From SAR202 cluster bacterium AC-647-P02_OGT_505m (GTDB lineage Bacteria > Chloroflexota > Dehalococcoidia > Lucifugimonadales > UBA826): 64,000 nucleotides of DNA. The DNA is taken from contig VEXB01000005.1 of NCBI GenBank assembly GCA_009391195.1, positions 1-64,000 of the forward strand, read 5' to 3'. How positions within the stretch are numbered: position 1 is the first letter of the stretch; each line of letters begins with the position of its first letter. The notes under the pieces were generated by a model. It was not told where the DNA came from and made no database searches. It saw nothing but the letters and a program-made list of their open reading frames with translations. This document shows positions 1 to 10,646 of this stretch, one piece after another. The translations under genes were made by a program, and so were the position numbers.

Positions 1-365
1 TTAAATTCGCCTCCTATGCCCCCATAGTTTTCACCTCAGCATTAAACTCCGACGGTATCAATGAATTATTAGACACCGCGCTTCGAGTCCAAGTGGAATG
101 GTCAAAGGGAATACCTAGACCCGACATAAGGCGAACGGTTTTATCTGCAGTTGCCGAAAACCCTCCGCCATCAGGTGGCCGCCGGGTACTGAAACTGTAT
201 AGTGCGATGCAAGATACCACTATGCCTCCTAGTTTTACATTTTTTGTGAACCATACAGATATGATCCATTTTTCGTATAGAAGATATCTCGAAAACAAAC
301 TCCGCGAAGAATATACGTTTGAAGGTGCTCCTATCAGATTCCGCTTTAGGGGATGGAAGCGTTGA
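1..365 (+). CDS. der: GTPase Der (EngA), C-terminal fragment, truncated by window start
   Basis: Frame 3 is open from base 3: KFASYAPIVFTSALNSDGINELLDTALRV...PSFTFFVNHTDMIHFSYRRYLENKLREEYTFEGAPIRFRFR, typical of the Der C-terminal KH-like domain. Confidence 0.9.
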   Translation, partial: KFASYAPIVFTSALNSDGINELLDTALRVQVEWSKGIPRPDIRRTVLSAVAENPPPSGGRRVLKLYSAMQDTTMPPSFTFFVNHTDMIHFSYRRYLENKLREEYTFEGAPIRFRFRGWKR

Positions 366-1003
366 TGGGTTTAATTACAGGAATTACTTTCATAGTTTTG
401 GGATATCTAATTGGGTCAATTTCGTTTGGCTTGCTCATCGGAAAACTAATAAAAGGTATCGATATCAGGAACTTTGGTAGCGGAAGCACTGGAGCCACTA
501 ATGTCGCGCGAGTTTGTGGAGCCCCCTGGGGAATAATCGCATTGATTCTAGACATGGGGAAGGCAGCAATTCCCTTAGCTATAACAGTCTATATATTAGA
601 AACACCGGACTGGTCCCACCCGTTGACAGGATTAGCAGCTATCGCTGGACACACTTGGCCATTGTTCACTAATTTCAAGGGAGGCAAAGGAATTGCTTCA
701 GGTTGGGCCGCACTAATCGTCCTATCACCTTGGTCAGGAATAGTAGCTACTTTGGCAGCCGCTCCAGTGATAGGAATAACCAAATACGTTTCACTAGGCT
801 CAATCATAGGGTCAACAGTCGGAGGATCATCTATAACTGTACTAGCGATACTTAGTAAATGCGGGATTGAAGAAGTTCCAAATATACCTTTGGTGTATAT
901 GACGTACGGCATAATCGGATCTTTAGTAACAGTTATCCTACACAAAGAAAATATTAAAAGGCTAATCAATGGTGATGAAAGCAAGCTGGGAGAAAAGACC
1001 TAG
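353..1003 (+). CDS. plsY: Glycerol-3-phosphate acyltransferase PlsY
   Basis: GYLIGSISFGLLIGKL..DIRNFGSGSTGATNVAR and GHTWPLFTNFKGGKGIASG motifs; overlaps der end. Confidence 0.93.
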   Translation: MEALMGLITGITFIVLGYLIGSISFGLLIGKLIKGIDIRNFGSGSTGATNVARVCGAPWGIIALILDMGKAAIPLAITVYILETPDWSHPLTGLAAIAGHTWPLFTNFKGGKGIASGWAALIVLSPWSGIVATLAAAPVIGITKYVSLGSIIGSTVGGSSITVLAILSKCGIEEVPNIPLVYMTYGIIGSLVTVILHKENIKRLINGDESKLGEKT

Positions 1004-1047
1004 AAAACTAACCACTCATTAGAATAAAGGGTTTCTTAGACAGAGGC

Positions 1048-2046
1048 ATGGCTAGAATTGCGATAATTGGAACCACCACCTGGGGGACAACCCTAGGCAT
1101 AATAAACGCCCGTGAAAATAGGGAAGTTGTACTGCTTGCGAGAACTTCAAGTGAGGCAAGTGAACTTCAGACAGAAAACGAAAACCGAAGATTCCTGCCT
1201 GGTGTTCCCTTTCCTAAAACAATGAATATTACTTCATCACCCAAAGATGCTATTGAAAACTCTGACCTAATTATATTTGCAGTCCCAGCAGCATCTATGA
1301 GGGAAAATTCCTCCCAGTTGTCGTCGGCTATCTCATGCGAAAAAATAGCTATCAGTGCAACAAAAGGTCTAGAGCCTAAAACAGGAAAACGAATGACTGC
1401 TGTGCTACTAGAAGAACTCGATTTAACTGGAAATAGAATTTGTGTAATGTCGGGTCCCAATCTTGCCAAAGAAATCCTCGCTGGAAAACCGTCGTCAACG
1501 GTCATCGCATCCACAGACAGAACTACCGCAACTTATGCTCAAACACATCTCAATTCGTCAAATTTAAGGGTTTATACAAATCGGGACGTGATAGGAGTCG
1601 AATTAGCAGGAGCTCTAAAGAATGTTGTCGCTATTGCAGCAGGAATATCTGATGGCTTAGGTTTCGGCGACAATGCCAAAGCTTCCATCATAACCAGAGG
1701 GTTGGCAGAAATTTCACGTCTAGGCGTTAGCCTAGGTGCAGATCCAGCCACATTTGCAGGTCTTGCTGGAATGGGAGACGTAATTGCAACCTGTTCCAGT
1801 AATTTAAGCCGCAATAACTCTCTAGGAAGAATGTTGGCATCAGGTATGTCTCTAAACGACATAACAAGTTCTATGGAAAACATAGCGGAAGGGATAGGTA
1901 CGACACAGGAAATAGTTCAGATGGCTAAACCTATGAACATAGATATTCCATTAACTAAATCAGTTTATAGTGTCCTATTTGATGGAGTTGCCCCACTAGA
2001 GGCGGTTGCCAATCTAATGGGCCGATCTCCCACCTCAGAAATCTAA
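1048..2046 (+). CDS. gpsA: NAD(P)-dependent glycerol-3-phosphate dehydrogenase
   Basis: IIGTTTWGTTLG N-terminus, MSGPNLAKEI, GVELAGALKNVVAIAAGI, GLAGMGDVIATCSS motifs; follows plsY. Confidence 0.95.
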   Translation: MARIAIIGTTTWGTTLGIINARENREVVLLARTSSEASELQTENENRRFLPGVPFPKTMNITSSPKDAIENSDLIIFAVPAASMRENSSQLSSAISCEKIAISATKGLEPKTGKRMTAVLLEELDLTGNRICVMSGPNLAKEILAGKPSSTVIASTDRTTATYAQTHLNSSNLRVYTNRDVIGVELAGALKNVVAIAAGISDGLGFGDNAKASIITRGLAEISRLGVSLGADPATFAGLAGMGDVIATCSSNLSRNNSLGRMLASGMSLNDITSSMENIAEGIGTTQEIVQMAKPMNIDIPLTKSVYSVLFDGVAPLEAVANLMGRSPTSEI

Positions 2047-2151
2047 CTTTGTATATTAAGAACTCAGCCATTAACCACAAAGGTTACCAAACCGGCCACA
2101 AAACTTATGTGGCAGCCACATCTTGTCGCTAATACTCATCCATAGCTCCAA

Positions 2152-2892
2152 CTAGCCCATATCCCCAGACTCGTATAACACCCCAACAGCTGTAGCTATC
2201 CCAGCGGTCTCCGATCTGAGAATTCTCTTGCCCAAAGATACTGGAATAACTCCATTGTTTTTAGCAGCTTGAATCTCCTCACAAGAAAACCCTCCAATCG
2301 GACCAATGAAAATAGATACCTCGGCATCTTCCTTCATTGCAGCAACATCCTGCTTTCTAAGTACCTCGCGAATTCCTACCTGAGTTTCATTTTCCCAAGG
2401 AATTAATTTCAAGCCACTGGAAGTCTTAAATGCCTTATCAAGAGAAACAGGCTCTGCTAAAGCGGGCAAAATGACTCTTCCCGATTGCTCTGCAGACTCC
2501 ACAATGATCTTTCGCCATCTAGTTATACGAGAAGAACTGAGTCGGAATGGTTGTGTCCTTGAAGATATGATCGGCGAGAATCCAGTAATGCCAATCTCTA
2601 CTCCTTTTTGAAGGGTGTACTCAAATCTATCGGCTTTTATTAGTGCTTGATAGAGAGTAACTTTGACTCGAGGCTCACTGGTACCTTTACGACGCTTAAT
2701 AATTGTTCCGGTACACGAATGCCTATCAACGAGGTCAAGCCTGACTGTTTTCTCGTAACTACTACCGTCGAAAACTACAACTAAATCTCCCGAACCAAGT
2801 CTTAGGACCCTTGAGATTTGAGTAGACTGTTCATTTGAAAATAATATTTTCTCCCCAGATTCGAATTCTTTCGGGACGAAAAATCTGTGCAA
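2152..2892 (-). CDS. rsmE: 16S rRNA (uracil-1498-N3)-methyltransferase RsmE
   Basis: MHRFFVP N-terminus, ESAEQSGR, FIGPIGGFSCEEI, LGKRILRSETA motifs. Confidence 0.92.
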   Translation of the reverse strand: MHRFFVPKEFESGEKILFSNEQSTQISRVLRLGSGDLVVVFDGSSYEKTVRLDLVDRHSCTGTIIKRRKGTSEPRVKVTLYQALIKADRFEYTLQKGVEIGITGFSPIISSRTQPFRLSSSRITRWRKIIVESAEQSGRVILPALAEPVSLDKAFKTSSGLKLIPWENETQVGIREVLRKQDVAAMKEDAEVSIFIGPIGGFSCEEIQAAKNNGVIPVSLGKRILRSETAGIATAVGVLYESGDMG

Positions 2893-2908
2893 TAATCAAC
2901 CTCCGACA

Positions 2909-3811
2909 TTACCTTTTAGTTGCTAACACAGCAGTCCAGTCGCCATCGGTCATCACCTCGTCGAAAACAACGCCAATAGGGTGGAAAACGTCTCGGACAT
3001 CTTCCAAAGAGCTCTCAAGAATCCCAGACAAAATCAGCTTGCCACCAATTCTTAGTCCTTGTGTCAAATGCTCAGCAAGTTCAATAATAACTTTTGAGGA
3101 TATGTTAGCCAACGCTAAATCAAAATCTTCTTCAGAATACCGATAGTTCGGAAGCGTCCCATTAAGAATGGTTATGGCTTCATCAACCCCATTCAACACA
3201 CAATTTTCCTCTGCTACCTTGGCGGCATTAAGTTCTATTTCAAGACCTAGTGAAGACACTCCACCCAGCTTAATTGCCGTTACTGATAATATTCCAGAGC
3301 CGCATCCAAGATCTATGATTTTCTCTCCACCAACTATAGTTTCCTCCAGCAATTCCATGCACATTCGAGTTGTGGGATGATGTCCAGTACCAAATGCCAT
3401 ACCAGGATCCAAAAGAATAGTGACATCATCTACTGCAGAGTCATAGTTCTGCCAAGTTGGACATATCACTAGCTTCTTGCCAATCCTAATCGGATTAAAA
3501 TATTGCTTCCAATTAGTTTCCCAATCCTCATCCTTGATCTCTCGTTCCCTAAGCGGCTCAATTGGATGAATATGATTAATTAATTTCACCCCAATCTCAA
3601 TACGGGCTCTACGTTCATCAGCTGAATCATCCTTAGGGATGTATGTCCGAACGTTCAGTGTTTCAGGTACTGGAGCTTTTTCTCCTTCATCAGGATTGAA
3701 GTCAGCAGGACTCTCGATCGCAACCCCACCATATCCGTACTTGTAAAAAATGTGAGAAATTGGTTCTACAAATTCTGGCGGGACATCGACACTAAGCTCC
3801 AACCACTTCAC
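2909..3811 (-). CDS. prmA: Ribosomal protein L11 methyltransferase
   Basis: DPGMAFGTGHHPTTRMCMELLE and DLGCGSGILSVTAIKLG motifs; GTG start overlaps the dnaJ stop by one base. Confidence 0.95.
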   Translation of the reverse strand: MKWLELSVDVPPEFVEPISHIFYKYGYGGVAIESPADFNPDEGEKAPVPETLNVRTYIPKDDSADERRARIEIGVKLINHIHPIEPLREREIKDEDWETNWKQYFNPIRIGKKLVICPTWQNYDSAVDDVTILLDPGMAFGTGHHPTTRMCMELLEETIVGGEKIIDLGCGSGILSVTAIKLGGVSSLGLEIELNAAKVAEENCVLNGVDEAITILNGTLPNYRYSEEDFDLALANISSKVIIELAEHLTQGLRIGGKLILSGILESSLEDVRDVFHPIGVVFDEVMTDGDWTAVLATKR

Positions 3812-4965
3812 TAGCTACTTTCCCGACCACCAAAAACATTTTTAAATTTACTGAAAATACCTGTATCTTCTTCATCACCCATTTGGGGCAATGTAGTCCC
3901 AAGTTTCTCCAGTAGTTCTTTCTGTATATTATCCAGTTTGGTAGGAACCCTTAAATTCACTTTCACTAGTTGATCGCCACGCCGTGTCCCCTGAATTTGA
4001 GCAATTCCCTTTCCTTTAAGTCTAAAAATTCTCCCATTTTGAGTCCCAGCCGGGATAGTCAACTCGACATCACCTTCTATAGTAGGAACAATAATAGTGC
4101 CCCCTAGAGAAGCCTGCACTATATTCACTGGCACATCCAACCTGATGTTAATACCATCTCTAGCAAAAAAAGGATGCTCCTCTATGCGAAAAACGACAAA
4201 CAAATCACCCGGGGGGCCTCCACTAGACCCATGTTCGCCTTCCCCTGTAAGGCGAATTTGTGTGTCCTCTCTCACCCCAGCAGGGATAGTTGTTGCTATC
4301 GTTCGCTTTCTCCGTTGCTTTCCTTGTCCCCTACATTGGGTACATGGATTGGTAATGGTCTTTCCTTCTCCTCGACAGGCGTTGCAGTCGGTAACCTGTA
4401 CAAACTGACCAAAAGCACTTTGCTGAGCTCTGCGAACTTGACCTTGACCGTTGCAGGATCTACATGTAGAAGAGTCGCTTCCTGGTTCCGCTTTAGATCC
4501 TCGGCACTTACTACAAGACTCTATTCTATTAATATCAAATTCTTTCTCTGTGCCAAATATTGCTTCTTCAAAATCTAAATCCATCGAGTACTTCAGATCA
4601 GATCCTCTTGTAGGTCTATTTCTGTTGGTTGAAGATCTCGACCCAAAGCCAGACCCACCAAAGAAAGAATCAAATATATCTCCAAATCCACCCAAATCCT
4701 CAACACCACCAAATCCTGAACCTGCACCTCCATTGCCACTCAGGCCTGCATGCCCAAATTGATCATATCGTGCTCTTTTTTCCTGATCTGAAAGAACCTG
4801 ATAAGCTTCATTAATTTCCTTGAACTTTTTTTCGGCGTCTTTGTCTTTATTTCTATCCGGATGAAATTCAAACGCCAGCTTCCTGAACGCCTTTTTCAGG
4901 TCATCCTCACTGGCGTTTCTAGAAACCCCAAGTATCTCGTAATAGTCTCTTTTCTGTGTCGTCAT
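3811..4965 (-). CDS. dnaJ: Chaperone DnaJ (type I)
   Basis: J domain with HPD, G/F region, four CxxCxGxG-like zinc motifs. Confidence 0.97.
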   Translation of the reverse strand: MTTQKRDYYEILGVSRNASEDDLKKAFRKLAFEFHPDRNKDKDAEKKFKEINEAYQVLSDQEKRARYDQFGHAGLSGNGGAGSGFGGVEDLGGFGDIFDSFFGGSGFGSRSSTNRNRPTRGSDLKYSMDLDFEEAIFGTEKEFDINRIESCSKCRGSKAEPGSDSSTCRSCNGQGQVRRAQQSAFGQFVQVTDCNACRGEGKTITNPCTQCRGQGKQRRKRTIATTIPAGVREDTQIRLTGEGEHGSSGGPPGDLFVVFRIEEHPFFARDGINIRLDVPVNIVQASLGGTIIVPTIEGDVELTIPAGTQNGRIFRLKGKGIAQIQGTRRGDQLVKVNLRVPTKLDNIQKELLEKLGTTLPQMGDEEDTGIFSKFKNVFGGRESS

Positions 4966-5039
4966 AATTTAGGTTCTTAATTCTCTATAAATTATATCCT
5001 AGGAAACATAACAACTAAGTTAATACACCCATGAGTTAT

Positions 5040-5918
5040 TCAATGAAGCCTAGCAGCAAGTAATGTATTCGATAATAACATCGCAATCGTCATTGGACCC
5101 ACTCCGCCAGGAACCGGTGTTATCGCTGAGGCCTTCTGCGAAACACTCAAAAAATCTATATCCCCGACCAATTTATAACCCCTCTTTCTGTCCGGTGCGC
5201 TAACTCGGTTGATACCCACATCGATGGCAACAACACCGTCTGACACCATGTCAGAGGTAACATATTCTGGAATCCCAATAGCGGCAATAAGTATTTCTGC
5301 CGATCGGCATAATTCTTCAATATTTTTTGTCTGACTGTGGCAAACGGTGACGGTGGCGTTCCCACCCTTACCTTTCAAAGAGAGAAGATTTGAAAGAGGC
5401 CTACCAACGATATTACTCCGCCCCAGAACAACAACGTGCCTTCCCATTGGGTCGTTCCCAGTCCTGACAAGCATCTGTACTATACCCCCAGGAGTTGCAG
5501 GAACGAACCGGGGCTTGCCCGCAGCCAGCAGTCCTGAATTAAAAGGATGTAACCCATCTACATCTTTCAAAGGATCTATTGATAGGGTCACCCGTCCTTC
5601 ATCGATATGCTCGGGCAATGGTAACTGCACTAAAATTCCGTCACAGTTAGGATCACTATTTAATTCATTAACTACCCGTATAACTTCATTTTCTGTGGCA
5701 GTCTTCGGCATCGAAATAGTTTCACCAAGAATTCCTACCTCATCCGCTCCCCGCTGTTTGTTACGTACATATATAGCCGAGGCAGGATCATCTCCTACCA
5801 AGACGACTGATAGGCCAGGAGATCTACCTGTCTCCATTTTTAGTCTCTTTACAGAGTCTGATACCTCTGATTTAACTTGTCTTGATAACCCAATACCATC
5901 AATAATTTTAGAATCCAT
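5040..5918 (-). CDS. folD: Bifunctional methylenetetrahydrofolate dehydrogenase/cyclohydrolase
   Basis: GDDPASAIYVRNKQRGADEVGI, QLPLPEHID, VVLGRSNIVGRP, PVPGGVGPMTIAMLL motifs. Confidence 0.96.
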   Translation of the reverse strand: MDSKIIDGIGLSRQVKSEVSDSVKRLKMETGRSPGLSVVLVGDDPASAIYVRNKQRGADEVGILGETISMPKTATENEVIRVVNELNSDPNCDGILVQLPLPEHIDEGRVTLSIDPLKDVDGLHPFNSGLLAAGKPRFVPATPGGIVQMLVRTGNDPMGRHVVVLGRSNIVGRPLSNLLSLKGKGGNATVTVCHSQTKNIEELCRSAEILIAAIGIPEYVTSDMVSDGVVAIDVGINRVSAPDRKRGYKLVGDIDFLSVSQKASAITPVPGGVGPMTIAMLLSNTLLAARLH

Positions 5919-6061
5919 CTATATCACTACCACATTCAGTCATGATCCGTACCAGTGAGGAATTTAACAGCAGCTAATTATAACTTCCCACCATTTTATT
6001 TACACAACAGAATCTATGCGCTAATCCAGTATAATTTCAATCTGAATTGTGAGGATATAAA

Positions 6062-6460
6062 TTGTTAATTACCGGTATCGACATTGTTGAAATCGAACGC
6101 GTAGGTCGTGTTACAGCTGAATATGGGAAAAGATTCCTGGAAAGAATCTATACAGAGCAGGAAATACTATATTGCAGAGGAAGAGCTCCACAACTTGCTA
6201 GTCGTTTTGCGGCAAAAGAAGCCGTTATGAAATTGCTAGGGACAGGGACAAGAGGAGTTGGGTGGAAGGACATCGAAATCCGAAGAAGACGGGGAAGCGC
6301 CCCTTTCATTGAGCTAAGCGGAAGAGCAAAGATGCGCGCTATGCAGATCGGGCTTCATGATATTGCCCTTTCTCTGTCACATTCTGAACAGTACGCCGTG
6401 GCCTCTGTTATAGGTGAAAGTGAGAGGGGCAACCTAATTCCAAGAGTCTCCGAAAATTAG
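6062..6460 (+). CDS. acpS: Holo-[acyl-carrier-protein] synthase
   Basis: GIDIVEIERV, RFAAKEAVMKLLGTG, ALSLSHSEQYAVASVI motifs; TTG start. Confidence 0.93.
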   Translation: MLITGIDIVEIERVGRVTAEYGKRFLERIYTEQEILYCRGRAPQLASRFAAKEAVMKLLGTGTRGVGWKDIEIRRRRGSAPFIELSGRAKMRAMQIGLHDIALSLSHSEQYAVASVIGESERGNLIPRVSEN

Positions 6461-6496
6461 TTAATCAAACCTTTTTAAATAAAAGTACAATCAAAA

Positions 6497-7180
6497 CTAC
6501 TTCGTCCCAATCCTTTGTCTGAGGTACTGAACTAGATGCCACCGTTCCTGTTCAGTAAGCATCTTTCCAAACTCAGGCATTATAGCTGAAGATGATTTGC
6601 CTCTCACAGCCGCTGCCAGTCCAGGCCTTCCTCCCCAAGTTATATATCCAAATATCTCTCCGTCTGACAACTCCCTAACTCTATCGGAGTTAAGATTTAC
6701 AGGCTCGGCACCATCATATGCCAATGAACCATCGTTCCTCGCGCTAAGTAAAGTAGTGATTGGACCAGCTCCATCTAATTTAATGCCGTGGCACACCTGA
6801 CAGTTAACCGAATACACCCTTTGAGCATTGTTATCATCATATGATGTCTCAAATTTACGGGGTATATCGAGTACCTTTAGCTCATCAAGATCTAGGATCT
6901 TAACTTCACCACCCGTAACAGGCACTGAGCCCTCAGGCGGAAGAAGTCTGGGAACTTCCTGGGCCCTATAGGAATCTGAATAGTGCATCTCGGAGAACAC
7001 AACCACTGCATGCGACCCAGTCTCTGGGAAGGCCGGTAGTTCGAAGTTTATTGCACCACCAAATTCCACTTTGCCGGTTTTGCTGTCATAGCAACCGGAA
7101 GTTACAGCTACAAACAACAGTGCCACCATAAAAGTTAACAAAGGCCCACTAATTCTTATTTTAAATTGACTTAAAAACAT
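6497..7180 (-). CDS. actE: Monoheme c-type cytochrome lipoprotein, ACIII subunit ActE-like
   Basis: Signal peptide with lipobox-like VTSGC; single CQVCH heme motif; C-terminal IMPEFGKMLT; last gene of the act cluster. Confidence 0.75.
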   Translation of the reverse strand: MFLSQFKIRISGPLLTFMVALLFVAVTSGCYDSKTGKVEFGGAINFELPAFPETGSHAVVVFSEMHYSDSYRAQEVPRLLPPEGSVPVTGGEVKILDLDELKVLDIPRKFETSYDDNNAQRVYSVNCQVCHGIKLDGAGPITTLLSARNDGSLAYDGAEPVNLNSDRVRELSDGEIFGYITWGGRPGLAAAVRGKSSSAIMPEFGKMLTEQERWHLVQYLRQRIGTK

Positions 7181-7197
7181 TACTAACGCTCTTTAAT

Positions 7198-7713
7198 TTA
7201 TTCCCATCCCCTGATAATGTCGCCCTCGGCCCCCGCTTTCTTTAATGCCTCTTCAGCAACTCCTGTCCTACCTTCCTCTGTAGTAACAGTCACGCCAATA
7301 TGCCCTTCGGTTATCTTCTCACTGTATGCTCCCATAAAAAGTCGAGGCAATCTGGACTCAAATATGATCCCAATAATGGTAAAAATAATGGCCCCGAGCA
7401 TCGTACCTTCATACATTATTATTGCCATTGGCGGTATAGACAGAATAGGTTTTCCTCCAGTTATGAGGGGATAAGCCATTTGCGTTCCGGCTGTGATAAT
7501 AAGACCCCCTGTGAAGCCACAAGCTGCCCCAATAAGAGGCCACCGAAAAAGGTGATGCTCAGGCTCGGCCTCACCAAATGTACCCTCTGGGTACGGTGTG
7601 CCCGTCAGTAATTCATATTCCCCTTCCTCAAAGCCTGCATCTCTCAAATTGTCGAGAGCGTCAGCGGCGGAGTCCTCTTCAGTGTAGAGACCTAATACAC
7701 TCTTCTTAGCCAT
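7198..7713 (-). CDS. actD: ACIII subunit ActD-like (DUF3341-type, two TM segments)
   Basis: Small protein, N-terminal alpha/beta region (LGLYTEEDSAADALDNLRDAGF) plus two hydrophobic segments; position after NrfD-like genes. Confidence 0.8.
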   Translation of the reverse strand: MAKKSVLGLYTEEDSAADALDNLRDAGFEEGEYELLTGTPYPEGTFGEAEPEHHLFRWPLIGAACGFTGGLIITAGTQMAYPLITGGKPILSIPPMAIIMYEGTMLGAIIFTIIGIIFESRLPRLFMGAYSEKITEGHIGVTVTTEEGRTGVAEEALKKAGAEGDIIRGWE

Positions 7714-7744
7714 AACTGATCCTTATAGTCCTAGTCTATTGATA

Positions 7745-9154
7745 TTAATGTTTTTTCTCATAGTAGTGGTGTGGAAGCCCTTCCCGTATAGAAGCAGGTA
7801 CCGTTTTGCGACCAACCTTGATCAGGTGCCGGAAAACCATACCCTCCTTCACGTCAAACAGTGGAATTAGTGGAAGCACTTTAGCAAATAACAGCATACC
7901 TAAAGCAACGAAGGCAAAAGTCTCAACAACTATCAGTATTTCCACCAAAGATGGATGGTAGGTACCCCAGTCAAACGTCATATGAGTCCGCCTGACTAGG
8001 CCAGGTATTATAATTAAGAATCTTTCAAGCCACATTCCTATATTGACCAGAATGGTTGTCCAAAACATTATTTTCGCGCTTCTTCTAAATCTCTTAAAGA
8101 GCCAAATCGGGACAGGTATAACGAACGAAAGAATCACGAATATAGCGAATAAAGGTCCGTATGGCCATTGGAATGCCTGCAATTCTCTTAAAGCAATTTC
8201 AGGGCTATCCAAAGTATAAAGTGCGTAAACCCATTCTAGGAAGAAAAAGAAAAACCAGGTCGTGGCAACCACTATTAGCAATCTAGCAATAGCATCAAAA
8301 TGATCTGGCTTAATATAATTATCAAGTTTGTAAAGCCAAACAGCCAGAGCCATGAGCATGGCGACAGCTGAAACACCAGAGTGTATTGCTCCGATGATAA
8401 AATATGGAGCAAATATCGTGGAGTGCCAGCCCTCTACCCCTATCAAAACTGCAAAGTCCCATGACACTATCGAGTGCACCGAAACGAAAACTGGCAGTAC
8501 CAATGCCGACAGTAGTATTCCCGCGACGGTTTGCAGCCTCCATTGGCGGGGAGTACCCCTGAAACCCAAACACAAGAATGCATAGATTCTTTTTACAAAT
8601 AGTCCTTTCGCTCTATCTCGAAGGATCGCTATATCAGGTAACAGGCACACAAAAACAAACAAAGAACTCGCAATAAGATATGTCCCCACCGCACTCGGAT
8701 CCCAGACGAACGGGGATCTTATGTTAGGCCATATGCCTCTATCGAAGTCGTAAGGGAAGATCCAGTACAACACTCTCCAGGGTCTACCCACGTGAAAAAG
8801 AGGGGTATGAAGGGCGGCAATCAGAGAGAAAACGGTCATCACTTCTGCCGCTCGAGTCACTGGTCTCCGCCACTCTGCTTGTGTAAGACGAAGAATGGCG
8901 GAGATCATAATTCCGGCATGGCTTATGCCAATCCAGAAAACAAAGTTTGCGATGAAAAATCCCCAAAAAACAGGCCTATTAAGACCTGTCACACCGACCC
9001 CGTGGTAAACCATATAACTAAATGCGCCCAACCCCGTTGCCACTAAAATGCCAAGTCCAACTACAGCTGGCAGCCACCATTTCGGGACAGTAAGAATGTC
9101 CCTCAACAGTTCGTCATTGATCTGTTTTTGGCTTAGCTGTGTATGTTCCTGCAT
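7745..9154 (-). CDS. actC: NrfD/PsrC-like integral membrane subunit, ACIII ActC-like
   Basis: Polytopic; GLNRPVFWGFFIANFVFWIGISHAG and EWRRPVTRAAE motifs. Confidence 0.82.
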   Translation of the reverse strand: MQEHTQLSQKQINDELLRDILTVPKWWLPAVVGLGILVATGLGAFSYMVYHGVGVTGLNRPVFWGFFIANFVFWIGISHAGIMISAILRLTQAEWRRPVTRAAEVMTVFSLIAALHTPLFHVGRPWRVLYWIFPYDFDRGIWPNIRSPFVWDPSAVGTYLIASSLFVFVCLLPDIAILRDRAKGLFVKRIYAFLCLGFRGTPRQWRLQTVAGILLSALVLPVFVSVHSIVSWDFAVLIGVEGWHSTIFAPYFIIGAIHSGVSAVAMLMALAVWLYKLDNYIKPDHFDAIARLLIVVATTWFFFFFLEWVYALYTLDSPEIALRELQAFQWPYGPLFAIFVILSFVIPVPIWLFKRFRRSAKIMFWTTILVNIGMWLERFLIIIPGLVRRTHMTFDWGTYHPSLVEILIVVETFAFVALGMLLFAKVLPLIPLFDVKEGMVFRHLIKVGRKTVPASIREGLPHHYYEKKH

Positions 9155-9176
9155 TTATTATATTTCCGTTTTATAA

Positions 9177-10646
9177 CTATCTTGGCTTACCAAGCACTAA
9201 AACCTTAGCCCTATGATACTGAGCCTCTGCTTTGTAGAGTAAAAATTCTTTCTGTTCCCAAATATTCATCACTGGTATCAACCTACTAGCCAACATAAAA
9301 ATGAAGATCGATCCGCCAATAAATCCAACTATGAGAAATATGTCTGCAATCGCAGGTGTAACAATTTTCTCTGGTACCTCATGCATCTCCATCTCAAGCA
9401 TGCTCACAAAATCACGGCTAGCTGCATCCCATGAAGCAACATACAATCTGATCCTATCTAGCAAGGTACCCAGAAGTACTGAAACGGCTATGACCGCAGG
9501 CCCCCAAACACTTCTCCTAACAGGGTTCCAAATCATTGAAAACCAGGGAATGATGAATACTAATAAAAATTCAGCAATAAACATTATCTTGTAAGGGCCT
9601 GATATCAAAAGTTCAAGAAGGGAAAGTTCAGAAGGTTTTTTAGCGTACCAAAACAAGTTAAAACTTGAGAACCAGAACCAGAACCAGAGCAAGGACAGTG
9701 CAAGAAGGAGCTTACCAAGGCCCCAGAATTGATCTAGACCAATATAGTCCTTGTACCCACCAAACTGTCGGAGGCAGAAGATGGTCAGCATCATTGTTGC
9801 CACTCCAGCCTGAAGAGCATTATGGGCGTGAGTGATCGGGTACAGAGAGTCGATCCAACCCGGTACATGAACCATCAAAAATTCGACACTTATGAAAAAG
9901 TGCACAAATATCAACATCATGAAATAAAACGCGCTTACTATACCCATCCGATGATATTGCCAGTTCCACTGCCTAGTTGTACCTATCCAACCAAGGGATA
10001 ACCTTCTGCCCCATTTCTGTCTCCACCCAGTACCTTGATCTCTCAATACCGCAAAATCCGGTAAGCAGGACAACCAAACCAATGCAAGCCCAAGAACAAC
10101 TAACGACACAATTGCGAGGGTCGCCCATATATGAGGCGAGTATGCAGGAACAGATTCAAACCCAGTCCAAAATTGATCTTTGCTGGCCTGTTGACCGTAA
10201 AACCAAAGGCTCCTTCTCCCATTTTCCAAGCTTGGAAGAAGCCAGATTAAGGGAATATAAAGAACCAGATTCAAACATCCTGCTACCGTCCATAGCTCAG
10301 CAGCACGTGAAATGGGTCTTCTCCAGTGGGCGTTGGCGATCCTAGGTGCTATAGCAACCATAGGGGCCGCGGCGGTTGTGGTCATCAAAAATGCGAAGAC
10401 AGCTACGTAGTAGCCCCATACATCTTTATCGTCAAACCCAGATGCTACTTTCAGTATAAATCCAATAATTCCAAGTGCAAACATTAGACCGGTCAAAGCT
10501 GCAAATTGCCAGAACCTATTGGAAGTTACGTTATGTATCTTGAGCAATCTGTCCGAAACGTCTTTCCGATTATCAACAGAATTTTCTGTCTCCACGTAGG
10601 GTTCGGAAACCGCTTCGTATTCAACTCCGGCCGAATTAGTGGCCAT
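9177..10646 (-). CDS. Second NrfD/PsrC-like integral membrane subunit of the ACIII operon
   Basis: Polytopic; shares HWRRPISRAAE, LPDFAVLRD, GTTRQWN with the downstream NrfD paralogue; start overlaps the upstream Fe-S gene by 11 nt. Confidence 0.8.
   Translation of the reverse strand: MATNSAGVEYEAVSEPYVETENSVDNRKDVSDRLLKIHNVTSNRFWQFAALTGLMFALGIIGFILKVASGFDDKDVWGYYVAVFAFLMTTTAAAPMVAIAPRIANAHWRRPISRAAELWTVAGCLNLVLYIPLIWLLPSLENGRRSLWFYGQQASKDQFWTGFESVPAYSPHIWATLAIVSLVVLGLALVWLSCLPDFAVLRDQGTGWRQKWGRRLSLGWIGTTRQWNWQYHRMGIVSAFYFMMLIFVHFFISVEFLMVHVPGWIDSLYPITHAHNALQAGVATMMLTIFCLRQFGGYKDYIGLDQFWGLGKLLLALSLLWFWFWFSSFNLFWYAKKPSELSLLELLISGPYKIMFIAEFLLVFIIPWFSMIWNPVRRSVWGPAVIAVSVLLGTLLDRIRLYVASWDAASRDFVSMLEMEMHEVPEKIVTPAIADIFLIVGFIGGSIFIFMLASRLIPVMNIWEQKEFLLYKAEAQYHRAKVLVLGKPR

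Noticed and set aside
4174-4578. 134-aa plus-strand ORF opposite dnaJ
   Set aside because: Antisense to the zinc-finger region of dnaJ; composition follows the complementary coding strand.
5347-5958. 203-aa plus-strand ORF opposite folD
   Set aside because: Antisense shadow of a strongly supported folD; no recognisable motifs.
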